A stretch of DNA of 29,997 nt from Ascoidea tarda (nom. inval.) (lineage: Eukaryota > Ascomycota > Saccharomycetes > Ascoideales > Ascoideaceae), in the NCBI GenBank assembly GCA_030560485.1, contig JAKTTS010000158.1, forward strand, positions 1 to 29,997. Reading direction: 5' to 3'. Numbering within the stretch: position 1 is the stretch's first letter; each line of letters starts with the position of its first letter. The notes beneath the pieces were generated by a model. It worked only from the letters and a program-made list of their open reading frames with translations, was not told the DNA's origin and ran no database searches. The position numbers and the translations under genes were made by a program. Below are positions 20,167 to 29,427 of this stretch, piece after piece.

Positions 20167-20178
20167 GCCGGTTCCGCA
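20167..20178 (+). promoter_or_regulatory. Leu3-binding site candidate, LEU2
   Basis: GCCGGTTCCGCA differs from the Leu3 consensus CCGGNNCCGG only in the last core base. It lies about 190 bases upstream of LEU2, a normal distance. In yeasts Leu3 with alpha-isopropylmalate activates LEU2. Confidence 0.6.
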
Positions 20179-20286
20179 GCCGTCAATGTTTTGGTGAGTC
20201 TTAGGGAATTTTTCAAAATTGTGATCAATAATCTCCAGATTTCTTAGATTTCCTGGATTCCTTAGATTTCTTCGTCCTTTTTTGCA

Positions 20287-20294
20287 TATATATT
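20287..20294 (+). promoter_or_regulatory. TATA box candidate, LEU2
   Basis: TATATATT lies about 70 bases before the LEU2 ATG. Confidence 0.5.
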
Positions 20295-20362
20295 TCCACA
20301 ATCCTATAAGTCTCAGTTACTACAATACAACTATAACCAATCTTTGTTTTCAGTGATCGAAA

Positions 20363-21460
20363 ATGTCAGTTATCGAAAAGAATATTGTTATTTTGCCTGG
20401 TGATCATGTTGGTACCGAAATTGCTGACGAAGCGTTGAAAGTTCTTAATGCCATCAGTGAGGCCAATCCACTAATCAAATTCAACTTCAAGCATCATTTG
20501 ATTGGAGGAGCAGCCATCGATGTCACAGGAGTGCCCTTGCCAGACGAAGCCTTGAAAGCTGCAAAGGAATCAGATGCAGTTTTACTTGGTGCTGTTGGAG
20601 GACCCAAATGGGGAACAGGTGCAGTCAGACCCGAACAAGGGTTATTGAAAATCCGTAAAGAGCTAAACTTGTATGCCAATTTGAGACCATGTAACTTTGC
20701 TTCGGAGTCGTTATTGGGATTGTCCCCATTAAGACCAGAAATCGCTAAAAACACAGATATCTTAATAGTGCGTGAGTTAGTTGGCGGGATTTATTTTGGG
20801 GAAAGGAAGGAAGATGATGGATCTGGTTTTGCCAGTGATACGGAAACATACTCAGTTCCAGAAGTTCAAAGAATCACAAGAATGGCCGCATTTTTGGCAT
20901 TGCAACAAAACCCTCCATTGCCAATATTTTCATTGGATAAGGCCAATGTCTTAGCGTCGTCAAGATTGTGGAGAAAGACAGTGACTGAGACAATTGCAAA
21001 CGAATTTCCAACATTGAAAGTCGAGCACCAATTGATCGACTCTGCTGCAATGATCTTGGTCAAGTCGCCCACCAAATTGAATGGTATCGTTATCACCTCC
21101 AACATGTTTGGTGATATTATATCAGATGAGGCTTCAGTCATTCCTGGGTCCTTGGGGTTGTTGCCTTCAGCTTCGCTAGCTTCGTTGCCCGACACAAACG
21201 AGGCATTTGGATTGTACGAGCCCTGCCATGGTTCTGCTCCAGACTTGGACAAGGGCAAGGTCAATCCAGTGGCCATGATTCTCAGTGCTGCCATGATGTT
21301 GAGATTGTCCTTGAACTTGGTCAAAGAAGCTGACGCTGTGGAGGCTGCTGTCAAACAGGTTCTCGACGCCGGCATCAGAACTGGAGACTTGGGCGGGTCC
21401 AACTCCACCACTGAGGTTGGAGATGCCATTGCTGCTGCTGTCAAGATCATTCTTGTATAG
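20363..21460 (+). CDS. LEU2: 3-isopropylmalate dehydrogenase
   Basis: Oxidises and decarboxylates 3-isopropylmalate with NAD+, the third dedicated step of leucine synthesis; cytosolic homodimer. The 365 residues match the usual length. Family landmarks are the N-terminal [10 protein letters not shown], substrate-binding [12 protein letters not shown], the [12 protein letters not shown] metal site, [11 protein letters not shown], and the NAD-binding [17 protein letters not shown] near the C-terminus. The start ATG is preceded by a purine (AAAATG). Codon use is clearly different from its neighbours: TTG for nearly all Leu, many GCC/GTC codons and GC roughly ten points higher, which fits strong expression bias but could mark a different origin. 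It has no CTG codon. Confidence 0.98.
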   Translation: MSVIEKNIVILPGDHVGTEIADEALKVLNAISEANPLIKFNFKHHLIGGAAIDVTGVPLPDEALKAAKESDAVLLGAVGGPKWGTGAVRPEQGLLKIRKELNLYANLRPCNFASESLLGLSPLRPEIAKNTDILIVRELVGGIYFGERKEDDGSGFASDTETYSVPEVQRITRMAAFLALQQNPPLPIFSLDKANVLASSRLWRKTVTETIANEFPTLKVEHQLIDSAAMILVKSPTKLNGIVITSNMFGDIISDEASVIPGSLGLLPSASLASLPDTNEAFGLYEPCHGSAPDLDKGKVNPVAMILSAAMMLRLSLNLVKEADAVEAAVKQVLDAGIRTGDLGGSNSTTEVGDAIAAAVKIILV

Positions 21461-23370
21461 ATGCCTTTTCTTTGTGTAGCTGTTTAAACCACGAAACCAC
21501 TTTCCAAACCGCTGATGCGCTTTGCATCGAACACCAGCAGCCACCGTGACAACCGCCGACCCATGTCTGTGGTCTCGATGCTATTTTTATGTTGTTTGTT
21601 TTGTGCTTGTTTTGTGATCTCATTGGGTCTTGTTTGTGAATATTCTGACCTTGGGTAAATTCCATCTCTGATGCTCTGAATGGTATTTAAACACCTCCAT
21701 TTCCCTATTTTTCTTTTGCTTTCTTCTTTTCCTTCTTTTTCTTCTCATCTAGCGTCAAAAGCTCAAAGGTATTGATTTTTTTTGATGCTGTTTTCTTTCC
21801 TTTCTTGTTTTCTTACTAACTCACCGTTTCTCACTCAATCTCCTCTTTTCTTTCTGTCGGCGCTTAATTTCAGCAAATCTGTATCGATGCAATCGATATA
21901 ATTCCCCTAATCTATTCCATATATCGCCTACACTTCTTCTATCAATCAATCTACTGGCTTATAACTTATATTTGATGATCAGCTGACCCCAATGTTTCCT
22001 TGTTTATCTCCAATCAATCTACTAACGCTTTTATCTCACTGTAGATTTTCAGTCCCTTTTTTTGTTAAGTAAAGGGTGGAAAAAAAAAGTACAAAAATTC
22101 TCCCTTATAGTTGTTTTCTTTTGTTCTCTTTGGTTTCCATTTTCAATGAATTCCAACACAGCATATTGAAACATAAGGTTTCTTCTCTCTGGTTATTTTG
22201 TTTATATTTTTTCCATTGATTGTCTTGTTTTGTCTTGTTTTGTTTTTAAAAAGTTTGATTTAATTTGATTTGATACAATGTCCATATAATTGATAGATTT
22301 TTCAGATTAAAAAAGTTAAAATTCTTTACTTAATGTCTCTTACCTATCCATCCTGTCTTTTAGTTCATTTCATGATCCTGTCTTAATTTCTTTTCATTTT
22401 TTTTAAAAAAGTTTGTTTTTTTAAAAAAATATTCACATCCATATATTTTTTTTTTTTGCTTGTTCTTGTTCATCTTTTTTTCCTTTTCATTTTCCATTCT
22501 TCTTTTCTCTTGTTGTCCCTTTTTGTTTTTCAAATTAATCACTTCCATTCTCTTTTTTTCATCTGTGTATTTCAACAAAAAAATCCTGTACATTAATCAT
22601 TGATATCTTCAAATATCTCAAAATCAATTTCAATACTAAAATTAAATTCAATATCAATCCAAGATTAATATGAATATCAAATCTGATTTCCTTCACTTCC
22701 TATAGATTGGATTCTTGTTATTTAATACAATTATAATTATAATTATAAATACAAATACAAATATTGCAAATAGTATAATTAATCAATTAATATTGTTTTT
22801 TATGGTTTTATAATGATTTTAAAATCTTTCCTTATTCATTTATAATATTTCATACTTCATGTCGTTGTTTTTTTTTACTCTATCAATTAGGATTCTATCA
22901 TTTCAATTCAACTTATTTCAATTTAATTTTTTTTAAAATTTTAATTTTGCATCCTTCAATTGGAAAAGATAAAGAAAGTCTTATGTTTCAATTTCTTCAA
23001 TTAATTAATAGAGAACAGAATTTTTTATCAATTTACAGGATATTTTAATTTGTTTATAAACAAAATGGAGATTAAAAATAAAATAAAAAAAAAAACATTC
23101 AGGTTATTTAAATTTAAAGGAATTTGTCCATTGTTTCCAATATTCCAATTTTTTTTTTTATTACAATTTTAATGTCAATAACTAGTTTTAAAATTCTACG
23201 GGTACTCTCAATATGTTTTGGGGGGTTAATTATTATTAAATCTATCAAACTCAAGTTTCAAAGTTTAAACATAAATTCACAAAAAGAAAAAAGAAAACTT
23301 ACTAAAAGAAAAAAAATTGCAAAATAATAATTCACTTATTGTCACAGTTATTCTTTTATGTTTTTATTCA

Positions 23371-23445
23371 ATTTTTTTTTTTTTTTATTTTTTTTTTTTT
23401 TTTGCACATTAATTTTAATTTTACTTTTGTTTTTTTTTTTCGGGG

Positions 23446-23476
<31 letters not shown>

Positions 23477-23499
23477 GTAAATTTAAAATTTTTTTTTTG
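23371..23499. repeat. Cluster of long T tracts
   Basis: Several runs of 10-24 Ts are broken by short AT or CGGGG pieces. This is low-complexity DNA, probably unstable in replication and hard to sequence. Confidence 0.9.
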
Positions 23500-24106
23500 A
23501 AAGTTAAAAATCGTTTATGATAAGAATATTTAATATTAATTGATCTAAAATAATATATTGGAAAAGATTACTAAATGTACATGGTTTTAATTCTTCAAAA
23601 AAAAATTCATATAAATATTATTTTGTTCCACGATTTTTCAATCATATGAAGGTATAGGTCGTTTTTTAATTAAAGGTGAAGAGAATGCTCCAATCAATCA
23701 AAAATCTCTTATGTTTATTTTATTTGATTACAACTAAAGGTTTACACTGTCCTCTAATTTTGCAATTTATCTCTAGAATATTCTAATTCCAAATCTTGGC
23801 GTTGTTTTTTATATCTATAATATTAATGTCACTACAAATATCAATGTGTTTTTCGTTATCGTGTTTCTTATTCCAAATTTGTTTCATCAATTAAATGTGT
23901 ATTACTTATATTTTACAATAGATAAAGCATTCATTCATAAATGTCATTTATAATATCTAAGGTTATGATTTATATTAAAACGGGTACCAATGTTTTCATT
24001 TTTATGTTTTATTTTAATTTTTATATTTTTTTTTGGTTTTGGTAATTGGTTTATCGATGAGATTTGATTGACAAAATTGATACAGTATTCAGATCTTGGG
24101 TTTTAG

Positions 24107-24320
24107 TTTGATGAAAAAGAAGAGGTTTTTAAGCTTTTGAATTATGATGATTGTCCAGTAATTAAATCCTGGCTAAAGATACGTATTCAGCAGAATGAAT
24201 TCTCGCTATGGACATTTAATATGTAAGTATTTTCACAATTTTCACTCCTGACTTTTTTCTCTGGTCTTTTTTCTTTTGTTTCTCTGTATTTTTTGCAGGT
24301 TCTTGTTTATAAGCCAATAA
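24107..24320 (+). other. Possible 3' exons of an unrecognised spliced gene
   Basis: A protein-like frame of 39 codons (24107-24222; contains FKLLNYDDCPVIKSWLKIR) has no ATG and is preceded directly by TTTTAG, an acceptor-like AG. It ends at a strong donor GTAAGT (24223). A pyrimidine-rich 76-base intron ends at TTTTTTGCAG (24298). Joining there gives M-FLFISQ and a stop at 24318-24320. The composition is gene-like but I do not recognise a family and cannot find the upstream exon. It could be a decayed gene. Confidence 0.3.
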
Positions 24321-24426
24321 ACCAGTAGATTGATTCACGCACTCAAACGCTGTCTAACGGTGAGAATCGCCACGTTCGCCCAAAGGAGCAATCAATTATC
24401 AATTTCGAATGGCGGTGTGCTCAGCT

Positions 24427-24432
24427 CACGTG
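24427..24432 (+). promoter_or_regulatory. Cbf1 E-box (CACGTG), MET3
   Basis: TCACGTG lies about 445 bases upstream of MET3. Cbf1-Met4-Met28 binding to CACGTG activates sulfur-assimilation genes in yeasts. I did not find a clear Met31/32 site (CTGTGG). Confidence 0.6.
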
Positions 24433-24744
24433 TCATCGCATCAACTAGCCACCCTTGACAGCTATGTTCAGATGGCTTGAAAAGAGCGGGCGGTGCAGCG
24501 CCACACACAGGCCACCAAACCCAAAATGAGTCCCAGCGAACACGCCCAAGTTGCTCATCCACAAATGCTCAACCCCAGCCATCTTTGGCCAATGAGAAGC
24601 AGATACAGCACAATCACTTCACTCTCAACCAATTTGACAATTTGCTGCTACTATAACGCTATTTTCTTTTCTTTTAGCTCGACCGCCAAATGGCTAGACA
24701 TTTTGACTTTCATTGGTATCTGCTAATTGCAAAAAAAAACAACA

Positions 24745-24751
24745 TATATAA
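24745..24751 (+). promoter_or_regulatory. TATA box candidate, MET3
   Basis: TATATAA lies 125 bases upstream of the MET3 ATG. Confidence 0.55.
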
Positions 24752-24875
24752 TTCCTCTCTTTTCCTATGTCTTTTCTTCTTTTGTTTGTGTAAATTCAAA
24801 AATATCAACAGTCTCATTGACTAATTAGTTATTTCTTTATCTGTCCCAATTTTCGTCTGAATTATCTTCCTCAAA

Positions 24876-26462
24876 ATGGTTCTTCAACCTCATGGTGGTG
24901 TTCTCAAAGACTTAGTTGCTCGTGATACTGCTATAAAAGATGACTTGCTAAAAGAAGTTCCATCCTTGGTCAATCTCAATTTGACCGCAAGACAGTTATG
25001 TGATTTAGAATTGATTCTTAATGGTGGTTTTTCTCCCTTGGATGGTTTCTTGAATCAAGATGATTATGAAAGTGTCGTGGACACCACTAGATTGAAATCT
25101 GGCATCCTATGGCCAATTCCAATAACTTTGGATTTCTCAAAGGAAACTGTTGATACCTTAAAAGTTGGTCAAAGAATTGCTCTAATAGATTTCAGAGATT
25201 TGAAACCATTGGCAATCTTAACAATTGAATCAGTCTATCAACCTGATAAACAAAAAGAAGCTCAAAATGTATTTAGAGGTGATCCTGAACATCCTGCTAT
25301 CAAATACTTATTTGAAACCGCCGGTGATTATTATGTTGGTGGTTCTTTACAAGGTATCCAATTTCCAATTCATTACGATTACACCAATATTAGAAAGAAC
25401 CCAACTCAATTAAGATTGGAATTCACATCAAACCACTGGAATAAAGTTGTTGCTTTCCAAACAAGAAATCCAATGCATTTATCTCATCATCAATTAACTT
25501 TAAGAGCTGGTAAAGATCTTAATAGTAAAATATTGATTCACCCAGTTGTTGGTTTAACTAAGCCTGGAGATATTGATCACTTTACAAGAGCCAAGGTTTA
25601 CAATGAAATTGTCAAAAAATATCCTCCGGGTATTGTTTCATTATCTCTACTACCTTTAGCAATGAGAATGGGTGGTGATAAAGAAGCTTTGTGGCACGCA
25701 ATTATTAGAAAAAACTATGGTGCAACTCATTTCATTGTTGGTAGAGACCACGCAGGCCCAGGTAAAAATTCAAAGGGTGTCGACTTCTATGGCCCTTATG
25801 ATGCTCAGGTTTTACTAGAAAAATATGTTGACGAAATCGGGATCACAATTGTTCCTTTCAGAATGGTCACTTATTTACCTGATGAAGATCGTTATGCTCC
25901 AATCGATGAAATTGATTTAAAGACAACTAAAACTTGGAATATTTCAGGTACCGATTTAAGAAACAAATTGAAAAACGGTGACCCAATACCTGAATGGTTT
26001 ACTTATCCTGAAATTGCTAAAATTTTGCAAAACAGATACCCAAAAAAGACATTACAAAGTTTCATCTTATATCTAAAATCATCAAATCCAAATGAGGCAT
26101 TCAATGCTGTTGCTTTATCCAATGCTTTACAATCAACATTCAATCAGTTTGAAAATAACAGACATGTTACCGTTTTAGACTTGAATCAATTAAAATTAAA
26201 GTTAAATCAAGTTGATTATTTTGTAAAAGAATTGTATAAATCCGGCTCAATTATTTTAATAATTGATGAAAATTTCGATAAAGAAGCTTATTTAAGCTTT
26301 AAAAACCACACTATTAAAGGTGAAATTTCTAATTTTACTTTAATTGGTGTTAATGACAATGATGAAATTAACACACTCAGTGCTAAAATTGTTGAAGATT
26401 CCTATGATGCTGTTCAAGAAGTTATTCTTTATTTACATGACCAAGGTTTCTATAAATTTTAA
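24876..26462 (+). CDS. MET3: ATP sulfurylase (sulfate adenylyltransferase)
   Basis: Activates sulfate with ATP to give APS and pyrophosphate, the entry step of sulfate assimilation; cytosolic hexamer in fungi. The 528 residues have the PUA-like N-terminal domain (1 to about 170), the catalytic domain with QTRNPMH (195-201; His201 and His204 form HxxH), HPVVGLTKPGDIDH (222-235), LAMRMGGDKE (261-270) and VGRDHAGPGKNSKG (288-301), and a C-terminal APS-kinase-like domain (about 395-528) that lacks a P-loop, as in S. cerevisiae Met3. After the first HxxH His the sequence is HLSHHQL, where fungal and bacterial enzymes typically have HRAHREL. The rest of the active site is intact. It has no CTG codon. 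Confidence 0.97.
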   Translation: MVLQPHGGVLKDLVARDTAIKDDLLKEVPSLVNLNLTARQLCDLELILNGGFSPLDGFLNQDDYESVVDTTRLKSGILWPIPITLDFSKETVDTLKVGQRIALIDFRDLKPLAILTIESVYQPDKQKEAQNVFRGDPEHPAIKYLFETAGDYYVGGSLQGIQFPIHYDYTNIRKNPTQLRLEFTSNHWNKVVAFQTRNPMHLSHHQLTLRAGKDLNSKILIHPVVGLTKPGDIDHFTRAKVYNEIVKKYPPGIVSLSLLPLAMRMGGDKEALWHAIIRKNYGATHFIVGRDHAGPGKNSKGVDFYGPYDAQVLLEKYVDEIGITIVPFRMVTYLPDEDRYAPIDEIDLKTTKTWNISGTDLRNKLKNGDPIPEWFTYPEIAKILQNRYPKKTLQSFILYLKSSNPNEAFNAVALSNALQSTFNQFENNRHVTVLDLNQLKLKLNQVDYFVKELYKSGSIILIIDENFDKEAYLSFKNHTIKGEISNFTLIGVNDNDEINTLSAKIVEDSYDAVQEVILYLHDQGFYKF

Positions 26463-26797
26463 AAGTTGAGGTGATGATAATAAATGAATGAATTTATTTT
26501 TTTTTGTTTATTTTGTTGTCCATTTTTTATGTCACTTTTCACTTATCAGTCTATTGTTTTTTCAAACACTTTATATAAGTTTATCATTTATCACTCGATA
26601 GATTCAGGGGACTGGAATAAATTTTTTTCTAATATTTCAATAATTTATCTAAAATAAAGTAAAATAAAGTAAAAAATACTATAAATAGCCTAGCGGCTAT
26701 GTATGAATCCTATATAGGTAGGATGGTAACAGTAAATAAAAAAAAAAGATAAATGTGAAAAGAATTATATATATGAAAAAGCGATTACATATTATAA
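26463..26797. other. Convergent intergenic MET3/PDX1 with two palindromes
   Basis: AT-rich shared 3' flank of 335 bp. Apart from the palindromes near 26685-26719 and an AAATAAAGT repeat I see nothing. Confidence 0.65.
26685..26719. terminator. Hairpin plus palindrome between convergent genes
   Basis: ATAGCC-TAGC-GGCTAT (26685-26700) is a perfect six-pair hairpin, and CCTATATAGG (26710-26719) is a perfect ten-base palindrome. Both lie between convergent stops. A role in 3'-end formation is only inferred from position. Confidence 0.35.
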
Positions 26798-28201
26798 TTA
26801 TAATTCAGGTTGTAAAAATTCACCTAATTTTTGCAAATAAATATTTGCTTTTTCTTTAGCATCACCAACTTTATCATTTAGTAAAAGTTCTACTTCAACT
26901 GTTGGTTGAGCTGAATAGTTTGAAGAGTTTGAATTTTGGGTTAATAAATCAAAAATTGAAGGTTTTGAGATTGAACTTGAATTTGAAGTGGTAGAGTAAT
27001 TAATTTTCAAGTTTTTTATTTGAAATCTTTCAATATTTGAAGAAGGTGTTACCAAGTCTTCGAATAGTTCGTCGTAATAATCAGAATTGATTGCATGTTT
27101 TTGGTAAGCTAATGATTCTGATTTTTTGGAAGCTTCATTGATATATTCGGAAATTGTAAAGGGTTTAACTTTACCAATAGATTGCTTTTGTAATTCAATT
27201 AGTGTCGATAAGCTATAAGTTTGAGATAATATGACTGGTTGTGGTTTTGGTTTACTGATTGGAGCTGGAGCAGTCGATCGAGAATCTTTAGAGTCTATAA
27301 CTTTTTCAGGTGCAACTGATGATGAAGCAGAACCAGTAGATGTTGATTTGATTGGAGTAGCAACAATATTTGATAGATCAAGATGATCATGTTTGTGAAT
27401 GTATTCATTAAGTTTATTTAAGGAATCCTTTGAAGCTTTTCCTAAATAAACTAAAACATCACCTTTCAAGATTCTGCCATTGGGGCCTGATGCTTTAATT
27501 TTTGCTAGAGCATCATCACGGGAGATGTTATTCTCGGACAATAAATTTGAAACTGATGGGAAAAAAGTTTGATTTGAATTTGCAGCATTGGAGGCTGAAG
27601 TTGAGTTGGAATCGGTTGAATGATTTGAGGTTTCTGAAGTTGATTTTGAATCCGTTTTTTCGGATTTATCAGCGAAATTCGACGCTTTTTGATCTGACTT
27701 AGTCAGAGCTTTTGAGGCAGATTCAGGTCCAGGTTCAGATTCGGGAATTTTCAAAGTTGATAAATCGTCATCAGGTTCAGCTATCCAAGCTATAGTTTTA
27801 CCAACAGGAATATCCTTTGTGCCAGCAGGAACCAAAATTTTGGCCAATATACCATCATCCTGAGCCTCAACATCAATTTGAGCTTTGTCGGTTTCAACCT
27901 CTAACAAGACCTGGCCAGATTGATAGGCTTGACCTTCCTTAACTTTCCAGTCGACTAACCCACCAATGTCCATGGTTGGAGACATTGCAGGAAAGGCAAA
28001 TGGAGAGAGATTAGAATTGAGGTGAGAAACATGAAAGGCTAGAGACAAACAATGAGGAGGATTGAATCACAGAGAGTTAGAAATGGAAAGGAAAAGTGGG
28101 CATTATGTGGATGGAAAAGAATGATCTTTCTTACCTCTTGATCTTGCAAAGGAGCAAGTCAAGCGTGCTGCTGGCGATCTGGCAGATACTAAACTGAACA
28201 T
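26798..28201 (-). CDS. PDX1: Pyruvate dehydrogenase E3-binding protein (protein X)
   Basis: Pdx1 anchors dihydrolipoamide dehydrogenase (E3) to the pyruvate dehydrogenase core in the mitochondrial matrix. The gene has two exons: 28201-28135 and 28038-26798. The joined protein has 435 residues: a presequence (1 to about 30, SARSPAARLTCSFARSR), a lipoyl domain (about 36-110) with lipoyl Lys74 in ETDKAQIDVE, a Ser/Thr/Lys linker, and a peripheral subunit-binding domain (181-223, FFPSVSNLL to GRILKGDVLVYLG). The catalytic acyltransferase domain of E2 (HxxxD) is absent and the length is close to S. cerevisiae Pdx1 (410), so this is protein X, not LAT1. One CTG codon (residue 134, at 27706-27704) lies in the linker. 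The exon-2 frame alone has no ATG at its 5' end, which supports the intron. Confidence 0.92.
28039..28134 (-). other. Spliceosomal intron in PDX1, 96 bases
   Basis: Donor AGAG|GTAAGA (GT at 28134-28133), branch-like TTCTAAC at 28082-28076, acceptor TTTGTCTCTAG (AG at 28040-28039). The split codon G|CC gives Ala23 and joins the presequence to the lipoyl domain in frame. Confidence 0.88.
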
Positions 28202-28380
28202 TTGCTGCTGAGTGTAATTGGGAATTGGCTCCAGAAATGCAGACAGCAGAGCAAAAGGTGAACAAAGAACTAGCGAAAGAGAAGGAAAAGCTTTATGATC
28301 TTCATGAGGAGAGCAGCCCACGCCGGTTTTCGTGCGTGGGATGCCGCCGGATAATTCTTCCGACGTGAGCCAGACAAACA

Positions 28381-28386
28381 CACGTG
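28381..28386. promoter_or_regulatory. CACGTG E-box upstream of PDX1
   Basis: A palindromic ACACGTGT core lies about 180 bases before the PDX1 ATG and 12 bases past the TYW3 stop. It could be a Cbf1 or other bHLH site. Confidence 0.4.
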
Positions 28387-28397
28387 TATACATGCGT

Positions 28398-29313
28398 CTA
28401 CGCGTCTGTAAATGTGGATGTGCGCCGTTGTGTGTCATCCACAGCCGTGGTAGCGGGTTTTTTGTGCTTCTTCTGGAGACCTTCGCGTTTTTTGCGTTCT
28501 CTTCGAACTTCTTTAGTTTCTGGTGCTGTTAGGCTGGTGCTGTTTTGGGTGTCTGTGATGATGAAGCTCTTGATTGCGCTGTAGAGCATGTCGAGTTTCT
28601 TCATGTTTTCGTTGAACCGGTCTATCGAGAGCTGGGTTACTATTTTCAAGTAATTTTCATCAACAAACAACTCCAATTCGTTGTTGGATTCATTTAGATA
28701 GCCGATGGGGATATCCAACTTGATGGATATTCTGACCCCTAGCAAGTTGTTGCTGCCAATTCCGGATTCCCTGAATCCACAGCTCATTGCAATCTTATAA
28801 ACATTTGAAGCAGATTCAAAGTTTCGGCACTTGATATGCAAGATCAACGGCTCAAATTTAAATAAAATATATCTTTTCACTAAAGAATCATTTATTATTT
28901 CTTCATTATTATTATTGTCATTTAGAAATTTAAAGTTCAAGTCTTTGTACCAGTTTTTTAGTTGTGCTTTATCATGAGTGACAAATAACCATTTACCTCC
29001 TTCACCTTTTCCACCAATTTTGATGTTGTTACTATCAGGGGTCTCAGTATCTAGTATTAGTTTGTCTTTATTTTGATGGTTATTTTCAGTGAACTTTTGA
29101 TTTTTGATTTTTGAACCTTCCAAAAACACACTGACTCTACCAGAACAAGAACTTGTGGTCACAAAATCCTTATGGGTGTTGATCAATTGAATAATAGGAA
29201 TACACAACTCGTCAATTGTTCCCTTAGGAGAAGCATCAGGGAGCCAGTCAGAATTAGTAGCTATTTCTTTCAATATGTTTTTTTTTTTTTTGATCGAATG
29301 AGTCTTGTTTCAT
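28398..29313 (-). CDS. TYW3: tRNA wybutosine-synthesis methyltransferase Tyw3, frame break at A14
   Basis: Tyw3 methylates N4 of the yW precursor at G37 of tRNA-Phe. The main frame (29273-28398) carries the family signature SPKGTIDELCIPIIQLIN, then TTSSCSGRVSVFLEG, GGKWLFVTHD and the RNFESASNVYKIAMSCGFRE region, and ends in a Lys/Arg-rich tail. This frame has no ATG. The only fitting ATG (29313-29311) starts MKQDSFDQKKK, which resembles the F-x-x-KK start of other Tyw3 proteins, but a run of 14 As (29291-29278) leaves it one base out of frame, and read as given it stops after 19 codons. Thirteen As would restore a protein of about 305 residues. An assembly indel is most likely; slippage or a real mutation is possible. 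Confidence 0.85.
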
Positions 29314-29427
29314 TTTAATTTTTCCTATTAATCTTTTAATGTTCTATAACCAGTGACACTTTCTCATTTTTCTCTGAAAAATGAGAAAAATAAAAACAAA
29401 ATTTGAGCTTTGAAAAAATTAAAAAAA

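Larger units (their letters stand above)
19394..20362. promoter_or_regulatory. Divergent promoter region, wall protein and LEU2
   Basis: It holds TATA-like elements for both genes, a Reb1-type TTACCCG at 19774-19780, a Leu3-like site and an isolated B-box. GGAATTA repeats three times near 19410-19432. From about 20000 the DNA turns more GC-rich, matching LEU2. Short frames in it have no supporting features. Confidence 0.65.
21461..24875. other. Long T-rich interval LEU2 to MET3, 3.4 kb
   Basis: No complete gene is visible. Region by region: 21461-21660 is GC-richer LEU2 3' flank. 21660-22060 looks like a pyrimidine-rich promoter and leader with splice-like signals, namely AAAG|GTATTG at about 21769, TACTAAC at 21814-21820, TTTCAG at 21872, and a second TACTAAC at 22020-22026 with TGTAG/TTCAG after it. 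22060-23100 is T-rich filler. 23371-23499 is a run of long T tracts. 23640-23740 holds a 40-codon protein-like stretch (GIGRFLIKGEENAPINQ). 24107-24320 is a possible spliced ORF end. 24330-24875 is the GC-richer MET3 promoter. It might host a non-coding RNA or a decayed intron-bearing gene. Confidence 0.55.

Noticed and set aside
20866-21450. 194-codon minus-strand frame inside LEU2
   Set aside because: It is the antisense shadow of a conserved, strongly codon-biased gene with no family features of its own.
23124-23327. 67-codon hydrophobic then basic frame
   Set aside because: It starts at TTG, its hydrophobic part comes from a T tract and its basic tail from an A-rich stretch.
24350-24362. 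String GCTGTCTAACGG resembling part of the Candida albicans telomere repeat
   Set aside because: Only eight bases agree and there is no second repeat, so it is not evidence for a telomerase RNA template.
26798-28048. Reading the gene as dihydrolipoamide acetyltransferase (LAT1)
   Set aside because: The C-terminal acyltransferase domain with HxxxD is missing and the length fits protein X.
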